A stretch of DNA of 35,014 nucleotides from JAWXBG01 sp044375415 (GCA_044375415.1 JBILMS010000036.1:1-35014), one strand, 5' to 3'. Shown: positions 7,809 to 17,115, counted from the first letter of the stretch. The notes: generated by a model from the sequence alone, not told the origin. Numbers and translations are program-made.

Positions 7809-7842
7809 TTGGTCTTTAAGGTGTTCTCTTGCAAAACCTTTG
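7809..7842 (+). promoter_or_regulatory. Possible promoter of the first giant T9SS cargo gene
   Basis: TTGG (7809-7812), 22 bases, then AACCTTTG (7835-7842), one base off TAnnTTTG. The ATG at 7848 is only five bases past the box, so a transcript would be leaderless or nearly so. Confidence 0.3.
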
Positions 7843-7847
7843 CTCAC

Positions 7848-10800
7848 ATGAAACGAATTTTACTCACCTTTTGTCTGCTGTCTATACTATCTAACGCCCT
7901 GAGATCGCAGCTTGTAATTGACAACACTCAAACCATAGAATATTACGTTCAAGAGGTACTCTTGGGAGCAGGTGTTGCCGTTTCAAATATTACATTCAAC
8001 GGCCAACCCGCCAACACGGTAAATATGCAAATTGGGCAGTTCGATAGTCAAAATTCCAATATTGGTATTAACTCAGGGGTAGTGCTGGCTTCAGGAGACG
8101 TTAATTTTGTAGTAGGCCCGAACAATAGCAGTGGAATGACCTTAGGTGATCCCGGTACATACGGAGGAACGGACCCGGATCTACAAGCATTAATTCCCGG
8201 ATTCACTATTAATAACTGGGCAATTTTAGAATTCGATTTTATTCCAAACGGTGATACCCTATCCTTCAATTTCGTCTTCGGTTCCGAAGAATACCTCGAA
8301 TGGGTTGGGACATCGTTTAATGATGTATTTGGTTTCTTCTTAAGTGGACCCGGACTAAACGGACCGTATAGCAACGATGCCGAAAACATTGCTTCTATTC
8401 CCGGTACCGATGTGGCTGTCTCTATTAATAATCTGAACAGCACCAGTTATAGTGAGTTTTATGTCAACAACGGCGACGGTTTTTCCGGGCCGGAAAATTC
8501 CGACGAGTTTTACAATCAGCTGGACGGATTTACCACTCCACTCCAAGCCCTAGCCATTGTGCAATGTGGAGAAACATATCATATCAAAATTTGTATTGCC
8601 GATGCGGGCGACGGAGCATTAGATTCCGCCGTTTTTTTAGAAGAAGGTTCCTTTACCTCCAACTCCGTTGTGGATGTGGATCTATCCATTAATGTTGGTG
8701 GACCGAATGCAGATATTATATGGGAAGATTGCGGAGAAGCAACTATCACCTTTACACGTTCCCCTCTATCCGACATTTCGGTGGAAGATATGGTGGTTGT
8801 CACATGGACCGGTTCGGCCGAAATGGGAGTAGACTACAACATGCAACCCGATACAATTTTTTTTCCTGCCGGTGTAGCTTCCGTAAGTTTCGAAGTAGAT
8901 GCGTTTGAAGATGGAATAACTGAGGGTCAAGAAAATGTATTTCTTGATATTTTAAATCTCGCGGCATGCAATGGAAGTGGCTTGGTTAGTAACTTCGAGT
9001 TCTTCATCGGAGATCATCCGGAAGATCTAGTCGTTGAAGGTTTCGATGCACAGATATGTCAGGGAGCGTCCATCGAATTGGTTCCTGAAATAACAGGCGG
9101 TTATGGGAACTACAACTTTGAATGGAGCACCGGAGATGATACAGAGACTATCGTCGTTGATCCGATCAATTCTCAAGGATATAATATAATTGTTACAGAC
9201 ACCTGTGGAATGCCCTCCGATGATGCGGATTTTTTCATCGAAATCTTAGTCTTTGATCCACTCGAAATAAACATTGATTCACCGGCAGAAGATCCTATTC
9301 TATTGGACTGTGGTGAATGGCAGAATATCTCTGCCACTGCCACAGGTGGGGATGGTATTTACTCATATTATTGGTACAACCAAGAGGAAAACAACCTTTT
9401 TGGTTGGTTAAATACAGTGACCATTAGTAGTTGGTCTAATGCTGATTATGTTTACGTTGATGTTACTGATGGTTGTGGTTTTGTGAGCACCGATTCAGTG
9501 GAAATTGAATTGAATGTCCCTGAGTTAATTCTCGATGTTCCTGCTAGTGTAAATGCTCCGTGTAACCAAAGTTTCGATATCGTAGCGGACGTTAGTGGCG
9601 GCATGGCACCCTACAATTATACATGGACAGATAATGGATCATGGCTTTGGGATTGGGATAATATTCTGACCTATTCAGTTGGCGGACCTACAACGATCGA
9701 AATTTCAGTTAGCGATCAGTGTGGGCAAGTTGAAACTGCTGAAATTGAAATTCTCATAGATAGCCCGCCTATAATAATTGATCTTGTTGATGAGCTCGTT
9801 GGTACTTGTTTTACAGTCTTCGACATTAACCCAACTATTACGCAAGGCAGCGGTGGTTTTACTTTCGAGTGGACAGATAGTGACGGTTTCGTATCGGCCA
9901 ATGAAGACATTTCTTACCAAACAGATTTTAATACAGTCCTCACCTTAAACGTTGAAGACGCCTGTGGTGCGACAGCTTCGGACAATGTGATTATTACACT
10001 TGAAAACCCTCCCGTGATTATTGAAGTGGGAGAAGATATTTATGCATCTTGTATTGATGTGAATTTACTGGATGTAGATATTACAAGCGGCAGTGGTGGA
10101 TATACTTATCAATGGATAGTGCAAAACACGGAGGTTTCAACTAACTCCGCTTACGAGATACAATCTTTTGTAACTGTAGATGTTGAGGTGCTCGTCGCAG
10201 ATGCATGCGGCAGTATGGATTCAGATACGTTGACGATTTTTATTCCGGATATTCCACTTGAAATAGCTACTTCTGCGGATACCGCGATTTGTCCGAGTGG
10301 CAGTGCACTCATTTGGGCGCTTGCACAAGGGGGTGAGGAAGGATTTACCTACGAGTGGCCTCAGCTCGGAATTGCCGGAAATGAAGTGACATTGAATGAC
10401 CCCGAGGCTAGTCAGGCATATACGGTAACTGCAACCGACATTTGTGGTGAAAGTATTTCTGCGAATATTGTTGTTGAAGTATTGCCCATAAGTGCACAGT
10501 TTCTGGTAACTGAAATCGGTGAAAACACATATCAGTTTACCGCAGCACCCGAACCTGCTTGCGAGGAAGGCGATTGTTATTACATCTGGGATTTTGGAGA
10601 CGGAACAATTAGTTATGAAGAAAACCCCATCCATGAATTTGACGGATTAGGCTCTTACACAACATTATTTACCGTTGTTAATGATATTGGATGTGTCGAT
10701 ATGCAGCCCTACACCATTTTAGGTCCTCCGGATATTTTCATTCCCAATTCATTCACCCCGAATGGAGATGGAATCAATGATATTTTCAATGTTGTAAGTC

Positions 10801-11006
10801 ATGATTTACTAGAGTTTGAAATTAAAATTTTCAACCGCTGGGGAGAAATGGTTTTCCAATCTACGGACCCCAAAGCAGGTTGGACCGGAAGCCACAAGGG
10901 TGGTCAGTATTTTTCACCCGATGGAATCTATAATTATGTAGCTCGAATTAAGGGGTATAACACTGATGCTAAGGAGTATAGCGGTACCATTTCGCTGATC
11001 CGCTAA
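7848..11006 (+). CDS. Giant secreted protein: choice-of-anchor L, cysteine-paired Ig-like repeats, PKD and type B T9SS sorting domain
   Basis: A 1052-residue exported protein. The start is the ATG at 7848, giving MKRILLTFCLLSILSNALRS, a clear signal peptide; a longer frame from 7785 would bury it. Residues about 25-280 form a choice-of-anchor L domain (YYVQEVLLGAGVAVSNITFN, FVFGSEEYLEW, NDVFGFFLSGPG, YHIKICIADAGDGALDSAVF). About 280-385 resemble Calx-beta (DGITEGQENVFLDIL). Then six modules of roughly 80-95 residues follow, each ending near a 'DxCG' strand (DTCGMPSDDA, DGCGFVSTD, DQCGQVETAE, DACGATASD, DACGSMDSD, DICGESIS), most with a second cysteine near the module start, suggesting one disulfide each. 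A PKD domain (YIWDFGDGTISYEENPIHEF) precedes the sorting domain (FIPNSFTPNGDGINDIFN to the terminal SLIR, about 960-1052). The PorQ system likely exports it to the surface; adhesion is a guess. Its tandem paralog follows. Confidence 0.88.
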   Translation: MKRILLTFCLLSILSNALRSQLVIDNTQTIEYYVQEVLLGAGVAVSNITFNGQPANTVNMQIGQFDSQNSNIGINSGVVLASGDVNFVVGPNNSSGMTLGDPGTYGGTDPDLQALIPGFTINNWAILEFDFIPNGDTLSFNFVFGSEEYLEWVGTSFNDVFGFFLSGPGLNGPYSNDAENIASIPGTDVAVSINNLNSTSYSEFYVNNGDGFSGPENSDEFYNQLDGFTTPLQALAIVQCGETYHIKICIADAGDGALDSAVFLEEGSFTSNSVVDVDLSINVGGPNADIIWEDCGEATITFTRSPLSDISVEDMVVVTWTGSAEMGVDYNMQPDTIFFPAGVASVSFEVDAFEDGITEGQENVFLDILNLAACNGSGLVSNFEFFIGDHPEDLVVEGFDAQICQGASIELVPEITGGYGNYNFEWSTGDDTETIVVDPINSQGYNIIVTDTCGMPSDDADFFIEILVFDPLEINIDSPAEDPILLDCGEWQNISATATGGDGIYSYYWYNQEENNLFGWLNTVTISSWSNADYVYVDVTDGCGFVSTDSVEIELNVPELILDVPASVNAPCNQSFDIVADVSGGMAPYNYTWTDNGSWLWDWDNILTYSVGGPTTIEISVSDQCGQVETAEIEILIDSPPIIIDLVDELVGTCFTVFDINPTITQGSGGFTFEWTDSDGFVSANEDISYQTDFNTVLTLNVEDACGATASDNVIITLENPPVIIEVGEDIYASCIDVNLLDVDITSGSGGYTYQWIVQNTEVSTNSAYEIQSFVTVDVEVLVADACGSMDSDTLTIFIPDIPLEIATSADTAICPSGSALIWALAQGGEEGFTYEWPQLGIAGNEVTLNDPEASQAYTVTATDICGESISANIVVEVLPISAQFLVTEIGENTYQFTAAPEPACEEGDCYYIWDFGDGTISYEENPIHEFDGLGSYTTLFTVVNDIGCVDMQPYTILGPPDIFIPNSFTPNGDGINDIFNVVSHDLLEFEIKIFNRWGEMVFQSTDPKAGWTGSHKGGQYFSPDGIYNYVARIKGYNTDAKEYSGTISLIR

Positions 11007-11021
11007 GAGTTTTCAACTATA

Positions 11022-11056
11022 AAAACCCCAAAGAGTATTAAATTCTTTGGGGTTTT
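11022..11056 (+). terminator. Strong terminator between the two giant paralogs
   Basis: A perfect 13-base stem, AAAACCCCAAAGA (11022-11034) / TCTTTGGGGTTTT (11044-11056), with a 9-base loop and a T-rich tail to 11064. It makes the two paralogs separate transcription units. Confidence 0.9.
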
Positions 11057-11081
11057 CTGTTTTTAGAAACAACCCACAGGC

Positions 11082-11089
11082 TACTTTTG
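11082..11089 (+). promoter_or_regulatory. -7 box of the second giant cargo gene
   Basis: TACTTTTG matches TAnnTTTG perfectly and lies 31 bases before the ATG at 11120. It overlaps the start of the longer frame at 11087, so that longer start would not be transcribed; this supports 11120. Confidence 0.45.
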
Positions 11090-11119
11090 AAGTCTATCAG
11101 CCAAATAGCCGTTAACCTC

Positions 11120-14100
11120 ATGAATTATTTAACAAAAACCCTTGGAATTTCATTAGCTCTACTTTTTGGGCAAACATGTTATTCTCAACTGGTTGTAACT
11201 TCCGACCTTACAGTTGCCGATTACATTCAAGATGTATTGCTCGGTGCTAATGTTACCGTAAGTAATATAACTTATAACGGGGTAGCAGCAAATTCTGTAC
11301 AATTAGCTGTAGGTCAGTTCGAATGTGAGGATTGTAACCTTGGTATGGAAAGCGGAATGATTATGACTTCCGGTTTTGCTACCAACGCCGTCGGTCCAAA
11401 TAATCAGGGAGCTGCTACGGGTTCAAGCTCACTTTTTGGAAGTACGGATCCTGACCTTACTGCGATCAGCACAAGCGCCCTTAACGATTGGGCTATTATC
11501 GAATTTGACTTTGTTCCACTTGGAGATACCCTTCGATTTAACTACATCTTCGCGTCTGAAGAATATCCGGAATATTCGAATAGTGGTTTTAACGACGTTT
11601 TTGCCTTCTTCTTGAGCGGGCCCGGTATTAATGGTCCTTTCAGCAACAATGCTGAAAACATCGCTTTAATTCCCGGTACGAATTTACCCGTTACTATTAA
11701 TAACATCAATAACGGAGGCGATGGCGTAAATGGACCCTGCGAATATTGTGAATTCTACAATCACAATGGTATGGGCTGGGAAGTAGATGATGATACCTAC
11801 ACAGATCCATACTACATTCAATACGATGGATTTCTCGACACCTTTGTAGCTTATTCTCTTGTTCAATGTGGACAAACCTATCACATTAAATTATGTGTTG
11901 CCGATGCCGGTGATACCGGTTTTGACTCTGCTGTGTTTTTAGAAAGAGAGTCTTTCTCAAGTAATCTTGTAGTTCAAGTAGATATTCAATTTGAAGCAGG
12001 TGGACCACTTGGCAACACGCTATTCGAGGATTGTGGTACTTCTACGATCAACTTTTCTCGTCCTGAATCAGGCGATATAACTACAGCCCTTACTGCCTAC
12101 ATCGAATACGGTGGAGATGCAATTGAGTTGGTTGATTATAGCGATCTTCCTGATTCCGTTTATTTCGCTCCGGGGGTCGAAACAATTTCGTTCCCATTGG
12201 ATGCGTTTTTAGATTTTATCACAGAAGGCGAAGAAAACGTTCAAATGATTATTTCGAATTTCGCGCAATGCGGAGAAACTATGCTCGAAAGTGAATTTGA
12301 ATTCTTCATCAACGATACTGCAGATCCACTCGTTGTTGAGGGGTATACAGCAAGTATTTGCGATGGTGCAACGATAGAACTTGAACCCATTATTTCAGGG
12401 GGATATGGAGTATATGAATTCGATTGGAGCACGGGAGAGGATACACAGTTAATCTCAGTTTCTCCCTTGGTTACGACTACATACAATGTAATGGTAAGCG
12501 ATACGTGCGGAATGCCGTCGGACGATGCAGACATCATTGTCGAAGTAGCTGAATTCCCACCCTTCACCGTTACGATTGATCAAGGCGACTTCCTCGTAGA
12601 TTGTTTCGGATTGCAATTGACTGCAACAGCTGTCGGTGGAGATGGCGTTTATAGCGATTGGTTCTGGAGCGATGAAGATGGTAACAATCTCTGGGGATGG
12701 CAAAACTCATTATGGTATGGTCCATGGAGCGGAGAAGGTGACGTAATTGTTAGTGTTGAAGACGGATGTGGCGAAATAGCTACAGACACCGTAACGGCTA
12801 CTTCGATTATTACTCCTATGCAAGTTACAATGCCTATTGATACAACTGTTTCATGTGGTTCTGTAGTAACGCTGCTTCCCTTGGTAGAATTTGGTCAGGC
12901 ACCTTATTGGTATACATGGTACGATATTAATTGGATGTGGCTTGGCTCTAGCGATAGCTATACGTTTACTGCCACTCAAGACACGCAATTCCAATTGTAT
13001 ATTTCAGATAACTGTGGAGGTAATTACAGCGCGATCATAAATGTGAATGTAGAACCTATTCCTATTGAAATTATAATGCCGGCACCTTTCACCGGCTCAT
13101 GTACGGATGTGTTTTTTATAGATCCTGAGATAACAGGTGGAAGTGGACCCGGCACATACAACTACACGTGGTCAGTAAATGGCAGTACTGTGGGAAGTGG
13201 TGCGACACTAGCCTATTCTAGTCCTGAATCTGTGACAGTAGAATTGAACGTTACCGATAATTGTTCCGCAACTGCAGATGGCTCTGTTGAAATAACGATT
13301 GTCAACGTTGCTCCCGAACTTACTTTGAGTCCGGATGTAACCGTTACATGTATAGAGATGGGACAATTCACAAGCGATGTTCAACAAGGTCAAGCGCCTT
13401 TCGAATATGAATGGACTGCCAATGGATTGAATATCGGTGATGGCAATGTGCTTGAGCTACAGGCCGATGAAACCACGGAAATAACCTTACTCGTTACAGA
13501 TGTTTGTGGTCTCACCGATGACGCCACTGTTACTCTGTTTATTGACAACCCTCCTATTGAAGTTAGTGTAAGTCAGGATACCACCATTTGTTTGGGTTCT
13601 CAAATTTCTTTGAGTGCTTCGGCAACCGGTGGCGCCGGAGCTCTGGTGTATGAGTGGGATGGTCCAATGTTATTTAGTAACGATGAAACAGTTCAGGTTG
13701 AACCGGGAACACTTGCTCAATACACTGTATCTGTTTCTGACCAATGTAATCAGGTAGAATCAGCAGATGTTGAAGTAGATGTTCAGGACGTTAATGCCGG
13801 CTTTACATTGACATACCTTTCTGAAACAGAAGTTCAATTCGTAGCCGATGTAATGGAAGACTGTGAAGATTGTTCGTACGCGTGGAATTTCGGTGATGGA
13901 ATTACAAGCGACATAGCTGATCCAATACACACTTTTGATGGCTTAGCGCAATATCAGGTTGAACTATATGTGAGTAACACCATTGGTTGTTACGACTACG
14001 GATACAGCGTTGTATATCCACCATTGGAGCTGTATGTTCCAAATGCATTTACTCCTGATGGAGATGGAATAAACGATGTATTCCAAGTTTATGGAATGGG

Positions 14101-14302
14101 TATCCTCGAATATGAAATTGTAATTTTTAATCGTTGGGGAGATGTAATTTTCCGCAGCGAAAACCTAGAACAAGCTTGGACAGGAAATGCCCGCAACGGT
14201 GAACATTTTGTTCCCGACGGTATATATACGTATGTGATAAAGTACCAAGGAGTTTCGAAAGAAGCTGCCGAAATTTCCGGTCAGATTTTACTGATGAGAT
14301 AG
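11120..14302 (+). CDS. Giant secreted protein, tandem paralog of 7848-11006 with type B T9SS sorting domain
   Basis: A 1060-residue exported protein. Start at 11120 gives MNYLTKTLGISLALLFGQTC plus YSQ, a signal peptide, placed just behind a -7 box. Domain order copies the upstream gene: choice-of-anchor L (YIQDVLLGANVTVSNITYNG, IFASEEYPEYSNSGFNDVFA, YHIKLCVADAGDTGFDSAVF), Calx-beta-like (ITEGEENVQMII), six cysteine modules (DTCGMPSDDA, DGCGEIATD, DNCGGNYS, DNCSATADG, DVCGLTDDA, DQCNQVESAD), PKD (YAWNFGDGITSDIADPIHTF) and the sorting domain (YVPNAFTPDGDGINDVFQ to ILLMR). Against its neighbour it has an insertion, NNGGDGVNGPCEYCEF, in the anchor L domain, and two modules have lost the Gly of 'CG'. 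It is a surface or released T9SS cargo, probably from tandem duplication with long divergence. Function unknown. Confidence 0.88.
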   Translation: MNYLTKTLGISLALLFGQTCYSQLVVTSDLTVADYIQDVLLGANVTVSNITYNGVAANSVQLAVGQFECEDCNLGMESGMIMTSGFATNAVGPNNQGAATGSSSLFGSTDPDLTAISTSALNDWAIIEFDFVPLGDTLRFNYIFASEEYPEYSNSGFNDVFAFFLSGPGINGPFSNNAENIALIPGTNLPVTINNINNGGDGVNGPCEYCEFYNHNGMGWEVDDDTYTDPYYIQYDGFLDTFVAYSLVQCGQTYHIKLCVADAGDTGFDSAVFLERESFSSNLVVQVDIQFEAGGPLGNTLFEDCGTSTINFSRPESGDITTALTAYIEYGGDAIELVDYSDLPDSVYFAPGVETISFPLDAFLDFITEGEENVQMIISNFAQCGETMLESEFEFFINDTADPLVVEGYTASICDGATIELEPIISGGYGVYEFDWSTGEDTQLISVSPLVTTTYNVMVSDTCGMPSDDADIIVEVAEFPPFTVTIDQGDFLVDCFGLQLTATAVGGDGVYSDWFWSDEDGNNLWGWQNSLWYGPWSGEGDVIVSVEDGCGEIATDTVTATSIITPMQVTMPIDTTVSCGSVVTLLPLVEFGQAPYWYTWYDINWMWLGSSDSYTFTATQDTQFQLYISDNCGGNYSAIINVNVEPIPIEIIMPAPFTGSCTDVFFIDPEITGGSGPGTYNYTWSVNGSTVGSGATLAYSSPESVTVELNVTDNCSATADGSVEITIVNVAPELTLSPDVTVTCIEMGQFTSDVQQGQAPFEYEWTANGLNIGDGNVLELQADETTEITLLVTDVCGLTDDATVTLFIDNPPIEVSVSQDTTICLGSQISLSASATGGAGALVYEWDGPMLFSNDETVQVEPGTLAQYTVSVSDQCNQVESADVEVDVQDVNAGFTLTYLSETEVQFVADVMEDCEDCSYAWNFGDGITSDIADPIHTFDGLAQYQVELYVSNTIGCYDYGYSVVYPPLELYVPNAFTPDGDGINDVFQVYGMGILEYEIVIFNRWGDVIFRSENLEQAWTGNARNGEHFVPDGIYTYVIKYQGVSKEAAEISGQILLMR

Positions 14303-14325
14303 TGAACCAAATATTTTTTGACATT

Positions 14326-14349
14326 AAAGGGGCCTCGTGCCCCTTTTTT
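14326..14349 (+). terminator. Terminator after the second giant cargo gene
   Basis: AAAGGGGC (14326-14333), loop of five bases, GCCCC (14339-14343) followed by six T. A short GC-rich hairpin with A/T flanks that extend the stem, 24 bases past the stop codon. Confidence 0.85.
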
Positions 14350-14389
14350 GTTGGCATACTCAAGATCTGAAATGAAATTAGCCCAAATC

Positions 14390-14492
14390 ACGCGATAAAA
14401 TTCTATGAAGAAATTGGTCGAAATCAGATCGATTTCTATCGCGTATCCCGCAACGCATTCCATAAATAATTATTCTAATGCGTAATGCGGGA
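14390..14492 (+). other. Two strong adjacent hairpins upstream of asnB (structured leader or small RNA candidate)
   Basis: Hairpin 1: ACGCGATA (14390-14397) pairs with TATCGCGT (14437-14444). Directly inside, GAAATTGGTC (14410-14419) pairs with GATCGATTTC (14427-14436) over ten positions with two G-U pairs; a 12-base bulge lies on the left side. Hairpin 2: TCCCGCA-ACGCAT (14446-14458) pairs with ATGCGT-AA-TGCGGGA (14478-14492), 13 pairs with a two-base bulge and a 19-base loop. The two are one base apart. They lie between a terminator and asnB (ATG at 14560). I do not recognise a known riboswitch. The pairing is seen directly; a regulatory or RNA role is inference. Confidence 0.5.
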
Positions 14493-14525
14493 TTAGTTCA
14501 GCTCTTATGCCTACAGTTTTGGAAG

Positions 14526-14533
14526 TACTTTAG
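14526..14533 (+). promoter_or_regulatory. Weak -7 box upstream of asnB
   Basis: TACTTTAG differs from TAnnTTTG at one position and lies 27 bases before the asnB ATG. If this is the promoter, the two hairpins at 14390-14492 would not be in the asnB transcript. Confidence 0.25.
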
Positions 14534-14559
14534 CGCTGAATAATCATCACAAACCATTC

Positions 14560-16398
14560 ATGTGTGGAATCAGCGGAGTGCATGGCATTCAAAATTATCA
14601 GAAAAATGGTGGCACAGATATCATCGAACTTGTTGGCAATTCGCTGAAAAGGATCCAACATCGCGGTCCTGATCACTCAGGGGTTCTCGTTTCCAATCAA
14701 TGTGCTCTTGGTCATAATCGTCTCCGAATTCTGGATGTATCACAACGCGCAGATCAACCCATGTGCGATAGCTCAAATAGATACAGTCTTGTTTTTAATG
14801 GTGAGATTTTTAACTACAATGAGCTTCGTAAAAAGCCTGAACTAAGCGACTATCCTTTTGCAACAACAAGTGATACCGAAGTCCTATTGGCTCTCTTAAT
14901 TCAATTTGGCAAAAGCATTTTGAACGAACTGAATGGCTTTTTTGCCTTTGCCTTTTATGATGCACTCACCGATGAGCTGCTGCTAGTGCGCGATCGATAT
15001 GGAGAAAAACCACTGTGGTATGCCCACGAATTGAATACACTTTATTTCTCCTCTGAACTAAGAGGTGTGGAAGCCTTCCCTATTCCAAAAAATACAAATA
15101 AGATAGCCATTGCCTATCTGCTTCAATTGACATACATACCGATTCCGTCAAGTATCTATTCGAACGTTCATAAATTGGAGGCCGGTCATTTGATTCAATC
15201 TACTTCGAAGGGTATTGTAATTGAACAGTGGTACCGTGAAATTGAAAACAAGGTAGAAAATGAAAATCTCTTTTCTCTTCTTGATGATGCCGTTAGTAAA
15301 AGATTACTCGCCGATGTTCCCGTTGGTGCCTTTTTGAGCGGTGGGTTAGACTCAGCCATTGTTTGTGCTTTGGCTTCCCACCACACCTCTCAGTTGCAAA
15401 CCTACTCAATCGGTTTTCCGGAAGAAAGCTACCTTGATGAGTCGAAGGCAGCTACAATGATGGCTAACCACATCGGGGCCTCGCATACTGCGATTCCGCT
15501 TACCGAAGCAGAAATGCTCGGATCTATAAAAGAATATTTGGACTGCTTAGATGAACCATTTGCTGATTCTTCTTCTATCGCATTGTACTTTTTATGCAAA
15601 TACACTAAAAGGCATGTAAGCGTGGCCTTGTCCGGAGATGGAGCCGATGAGCTGTTTGGCGGTTATCGCAAACACCGCGCTTTATGCTCTGCTCAGAAGA
15701 CAAATCTGTCCAATGCTGTTTTAAAAAAGATGCATCCCCTACTCAAAAATTCTCCGGTCGATAGAGGTTCAAGGTGGAAAGATGTTCTGAGACAATTGAG
15801 CAAATATTCGGGAATTCTGAACTCGAACATAGATGAAGCCTATTGGAAATTGGCCTCATGGTCCGACGATACATATATAAGCAAAGTCCTTGGGCAAGAT
15901 CTTTTCAACCATTATCAAAATGATAGAAAACGACATACAAAAGATTTGCATCCGGGTTTGAATTCGATTCTAAAAACCGATCAATCTCTTGTGTTAACTA
16001 ACGATATGCTTGTCAAAACAGATAGTATGAGTATGGCGCATGCACTGGAAATGCGTGCACCCTTTCTCGACTACCGGATTGTGCACTATGCCAATGGTCT
16101 TAGCGCAGAGGAAAAAATAAATAAGAATGGACAAAAGTGGATTTTAAGAGAAACTTTCGGACATCTGCTTCCACCTGAAATTCTTCAAGGTCGCAAAAAG
16201 GGGTTTGAAGTACCTTTGGATAGATGGGTGAAAGGACCCTTGCGCACTGAAATTACTGAAACTCTCTCTCGCCTGGATTCTACTCTTTTTAACTGCAACG
16301 CAGTGGCGAATCTACTTTCGAATAAAAATATTCATTCAGTTCCCTCTTCTTTTATATGGTCACTTTTCGTGTATCAAAAGTGGGCGGAAAAACATTAA
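14560..16398 (+). CDS. asnB: Asparagine synthase (glutamine-hydrolysing)
   Basis: A 612-residue two-domain enzyme that makes asparagine from aspartate, ATP and glutamine. The N-terminal class II glutaminase begins MCGISGVHG, so Cys2 is the nucleophile after Met removal; RIQHRGPDHSG, NGEIFNYNEL and SDTEVLLALL complete the pocket. The C-terminal synthetase has the ATP-pyrophosphatase loop FLSGGLDSA (about residues 262-270), LSGDGADELFGGYRKH and SMSMAHALEMRAPFLDY. All key residues are present and length is normal. AsnB paralogs of this type also occur in polysaccharide clusters acting on other carboxylates, but no such cluster is adjacent. The stop codon overlaps that of the convergent HEAT-repeat gene by three bases. 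Its upstream region holds two strong hairpins. Confidence 0.93.
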   Translation: MCGISGVHGIQNYQKNGGTDIIELVGNSLKRIQHRGPDHSGVLVSNQCALGHNRLRILDVSQRADQPMCDSSNRYSLVFNGEIFNYNELRKKPELSDYPFATTSDTEVLLALLIQFGKSILNELNGFFAFAFYDALTDELLLVRDRYGEKPLWYAHELNTLYFSSELRGVEAFPIPKNTNKIAIAYLLQLTYIPIPSSIYSNVHKLEAGHLIQSTSKGIVIEQWYREIENKVENENLFSLLDDAVSKRLLADVPVGAFLSGGLDSAIVCALASHHTSQLQTYSIGFPEESYLDESKAATMMANHIGASHTAIPLTEAEMLGSIKEYLDCLDEPFADSSSIALYFLCKYTKRHVSVALSGDGADELFGGYRKHRALCSAQKTNLSNAVLKKMHPLLKNSPVDRGSRWKDVLRQLSKYSGILNSNIDEAYWKLASWSDDTYISKVLGQDLFNHYQNDRKRHTKDLHPGLNSILKTDQSLVLTNDMLVKTDSMSMAHALEMRAPFLDYRIVHYANGLSAEEKINKNGQKWILRETFGHLLPPEILQGRKKGFEVPLDRWVKGPLRTEITETLSRLDSTLFNCNAVANLLSNKNIHSVPSSFIWSLFVYQKWAEKH

Positions 16399-16925
16399 AG
16401 ACCAATAGGTAGTTCCTGTATTACCTTTAAAAACTCCACCATCAGAGAAGTGCGAGAATCCCCTTTGTTTTCAGCAATCCATTGTCTTAAAATGTAGGTT
16501 GATTCCTCCACTTGGTTTTCATCAAAGGGACCGTCCATGCTCTCAATCAGTGAAAGAGCTTCCAAAATCTCTTCATATTCCGAATCTGCGGCCATTTCCA
16601 CCAAATCCGTAAGATGCTCAACCGGTTGGATACCGCTATTCCACATAAAGCTCAGTACTTCCTTTCGGATTGAGCGCAAGGATTCGTCGGTGAGGGCTTC
16701 TAGAAAAGGGCCTTCTGTTTGACTCACTTTCAAATTGGAAAGCATATCGGCCGTGGTGCTGCGAACCAGCTCATTGTGATTCTGAGCATATAAGGTGAGT
16801 AAAGGCAAAATCATTTGACTATTGCCTATTTCGCGACAAGCTGATAGGGCTGAGACTACGGTAGCCTCATCATTACTGAATAAATCGCGTTTCAACTCCT
16901 CTATTTTACTGCTGTTTTGTTTCAT
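16395..16925 (-). CDS. HEAT-repeat protein of unknown function
   Basis: A 176-residue all-helical protein without signal peptide, so probably cytoplasmic. HEAT-like helix pairs are visible: LFSNDEATVVSALSACREIG, MILPLLTLYAQNHNELVRST, FLEALTDESLRSIRKEVLSF and EEILEALSLIE. Such repeats make a curved scaffold for protein contacts; the partner is unknown. The frame could open at 16946 (MQPEISAM), but a perfect -7 box occupies 16944-16951, so I use the ATG at 16925 (MKQNSSKIEELKRD). The gene is convergent with asnB, the stop codons overlapping on opposite strands. Related short HEAT proteins are widespread in Bacteroidetes. Confident that it is a gene; function not assignable. Confidence 0.8.
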   Translation of the reverse strand: MKQNSSKIEELKRDLFSNDEATVVSALSACREIGNSQMILPLLTLYAQNHNELVRSTTADMLSNLKVSQTEGPFLEALTDESLRSIRKEVLSFMWNSGIQPVEHLTDLVEMAADSEYEEILEALSLIESMDGPFDENQVEESTYILRQWIAENKGDSRTSLMVEFLKVIQELPIGL

Positions 16926-16943
16926 TGCTGAGATTTCGGGCTG

Positions 16944-16951
16944 CAAAATTA
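16944..16951 (-). promoter_or_regulatory. -7 box of the HEAT-repeat gene
   Basis: TAATTTTG on the minus strand is a perfect TAnnTTTG, 18 bases before the ATG at 16925. It covers the alternative start at 16946 and so argues against it. Confidence 0.45.
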
Positions 16952-17085
16952 GCCCAAATCAACCAATGCGAGAGGTCAGCCTCAGTCATTGAACAAAAAG
17001 CCCTTTTCCATTACGTCTGCCTTGCTATTTATTGACTGAAATTGAGTTTTTTATGATAATCTGCGCAACCTCTCGATCTATTTAG

Positions 17086-17093
17086 TAGTTTTG
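17086..17093 (+). promoter_or_regulatory. -7 box of the small secreted protein gene
   Basis: TAGTTTTG, a perfect TAnnTTTG, lies 22 bases before the ATG at 17116. No clear -33 element. Confidence 0.45.
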
Positions 17094-17115
17094 AAACAAA
17101 TAACAGCATCACATT

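Noticed and set aside
7785..7847. N-terminal extension of the first giant cargo protein.
   Set aside because: It would put 21 residues before a clean signal peptide; the ATG at 7848 is the better start.
14376..16963. The 15-mer AATTAGCCCAAATCA occurs near 14377 and near 16949, on both sides of asnB.
   Set aside because: About one 15-base match is expected by chance in 35 kb, and the flanks do not extend the match. It overlaps a -7 box at only one of the sites.
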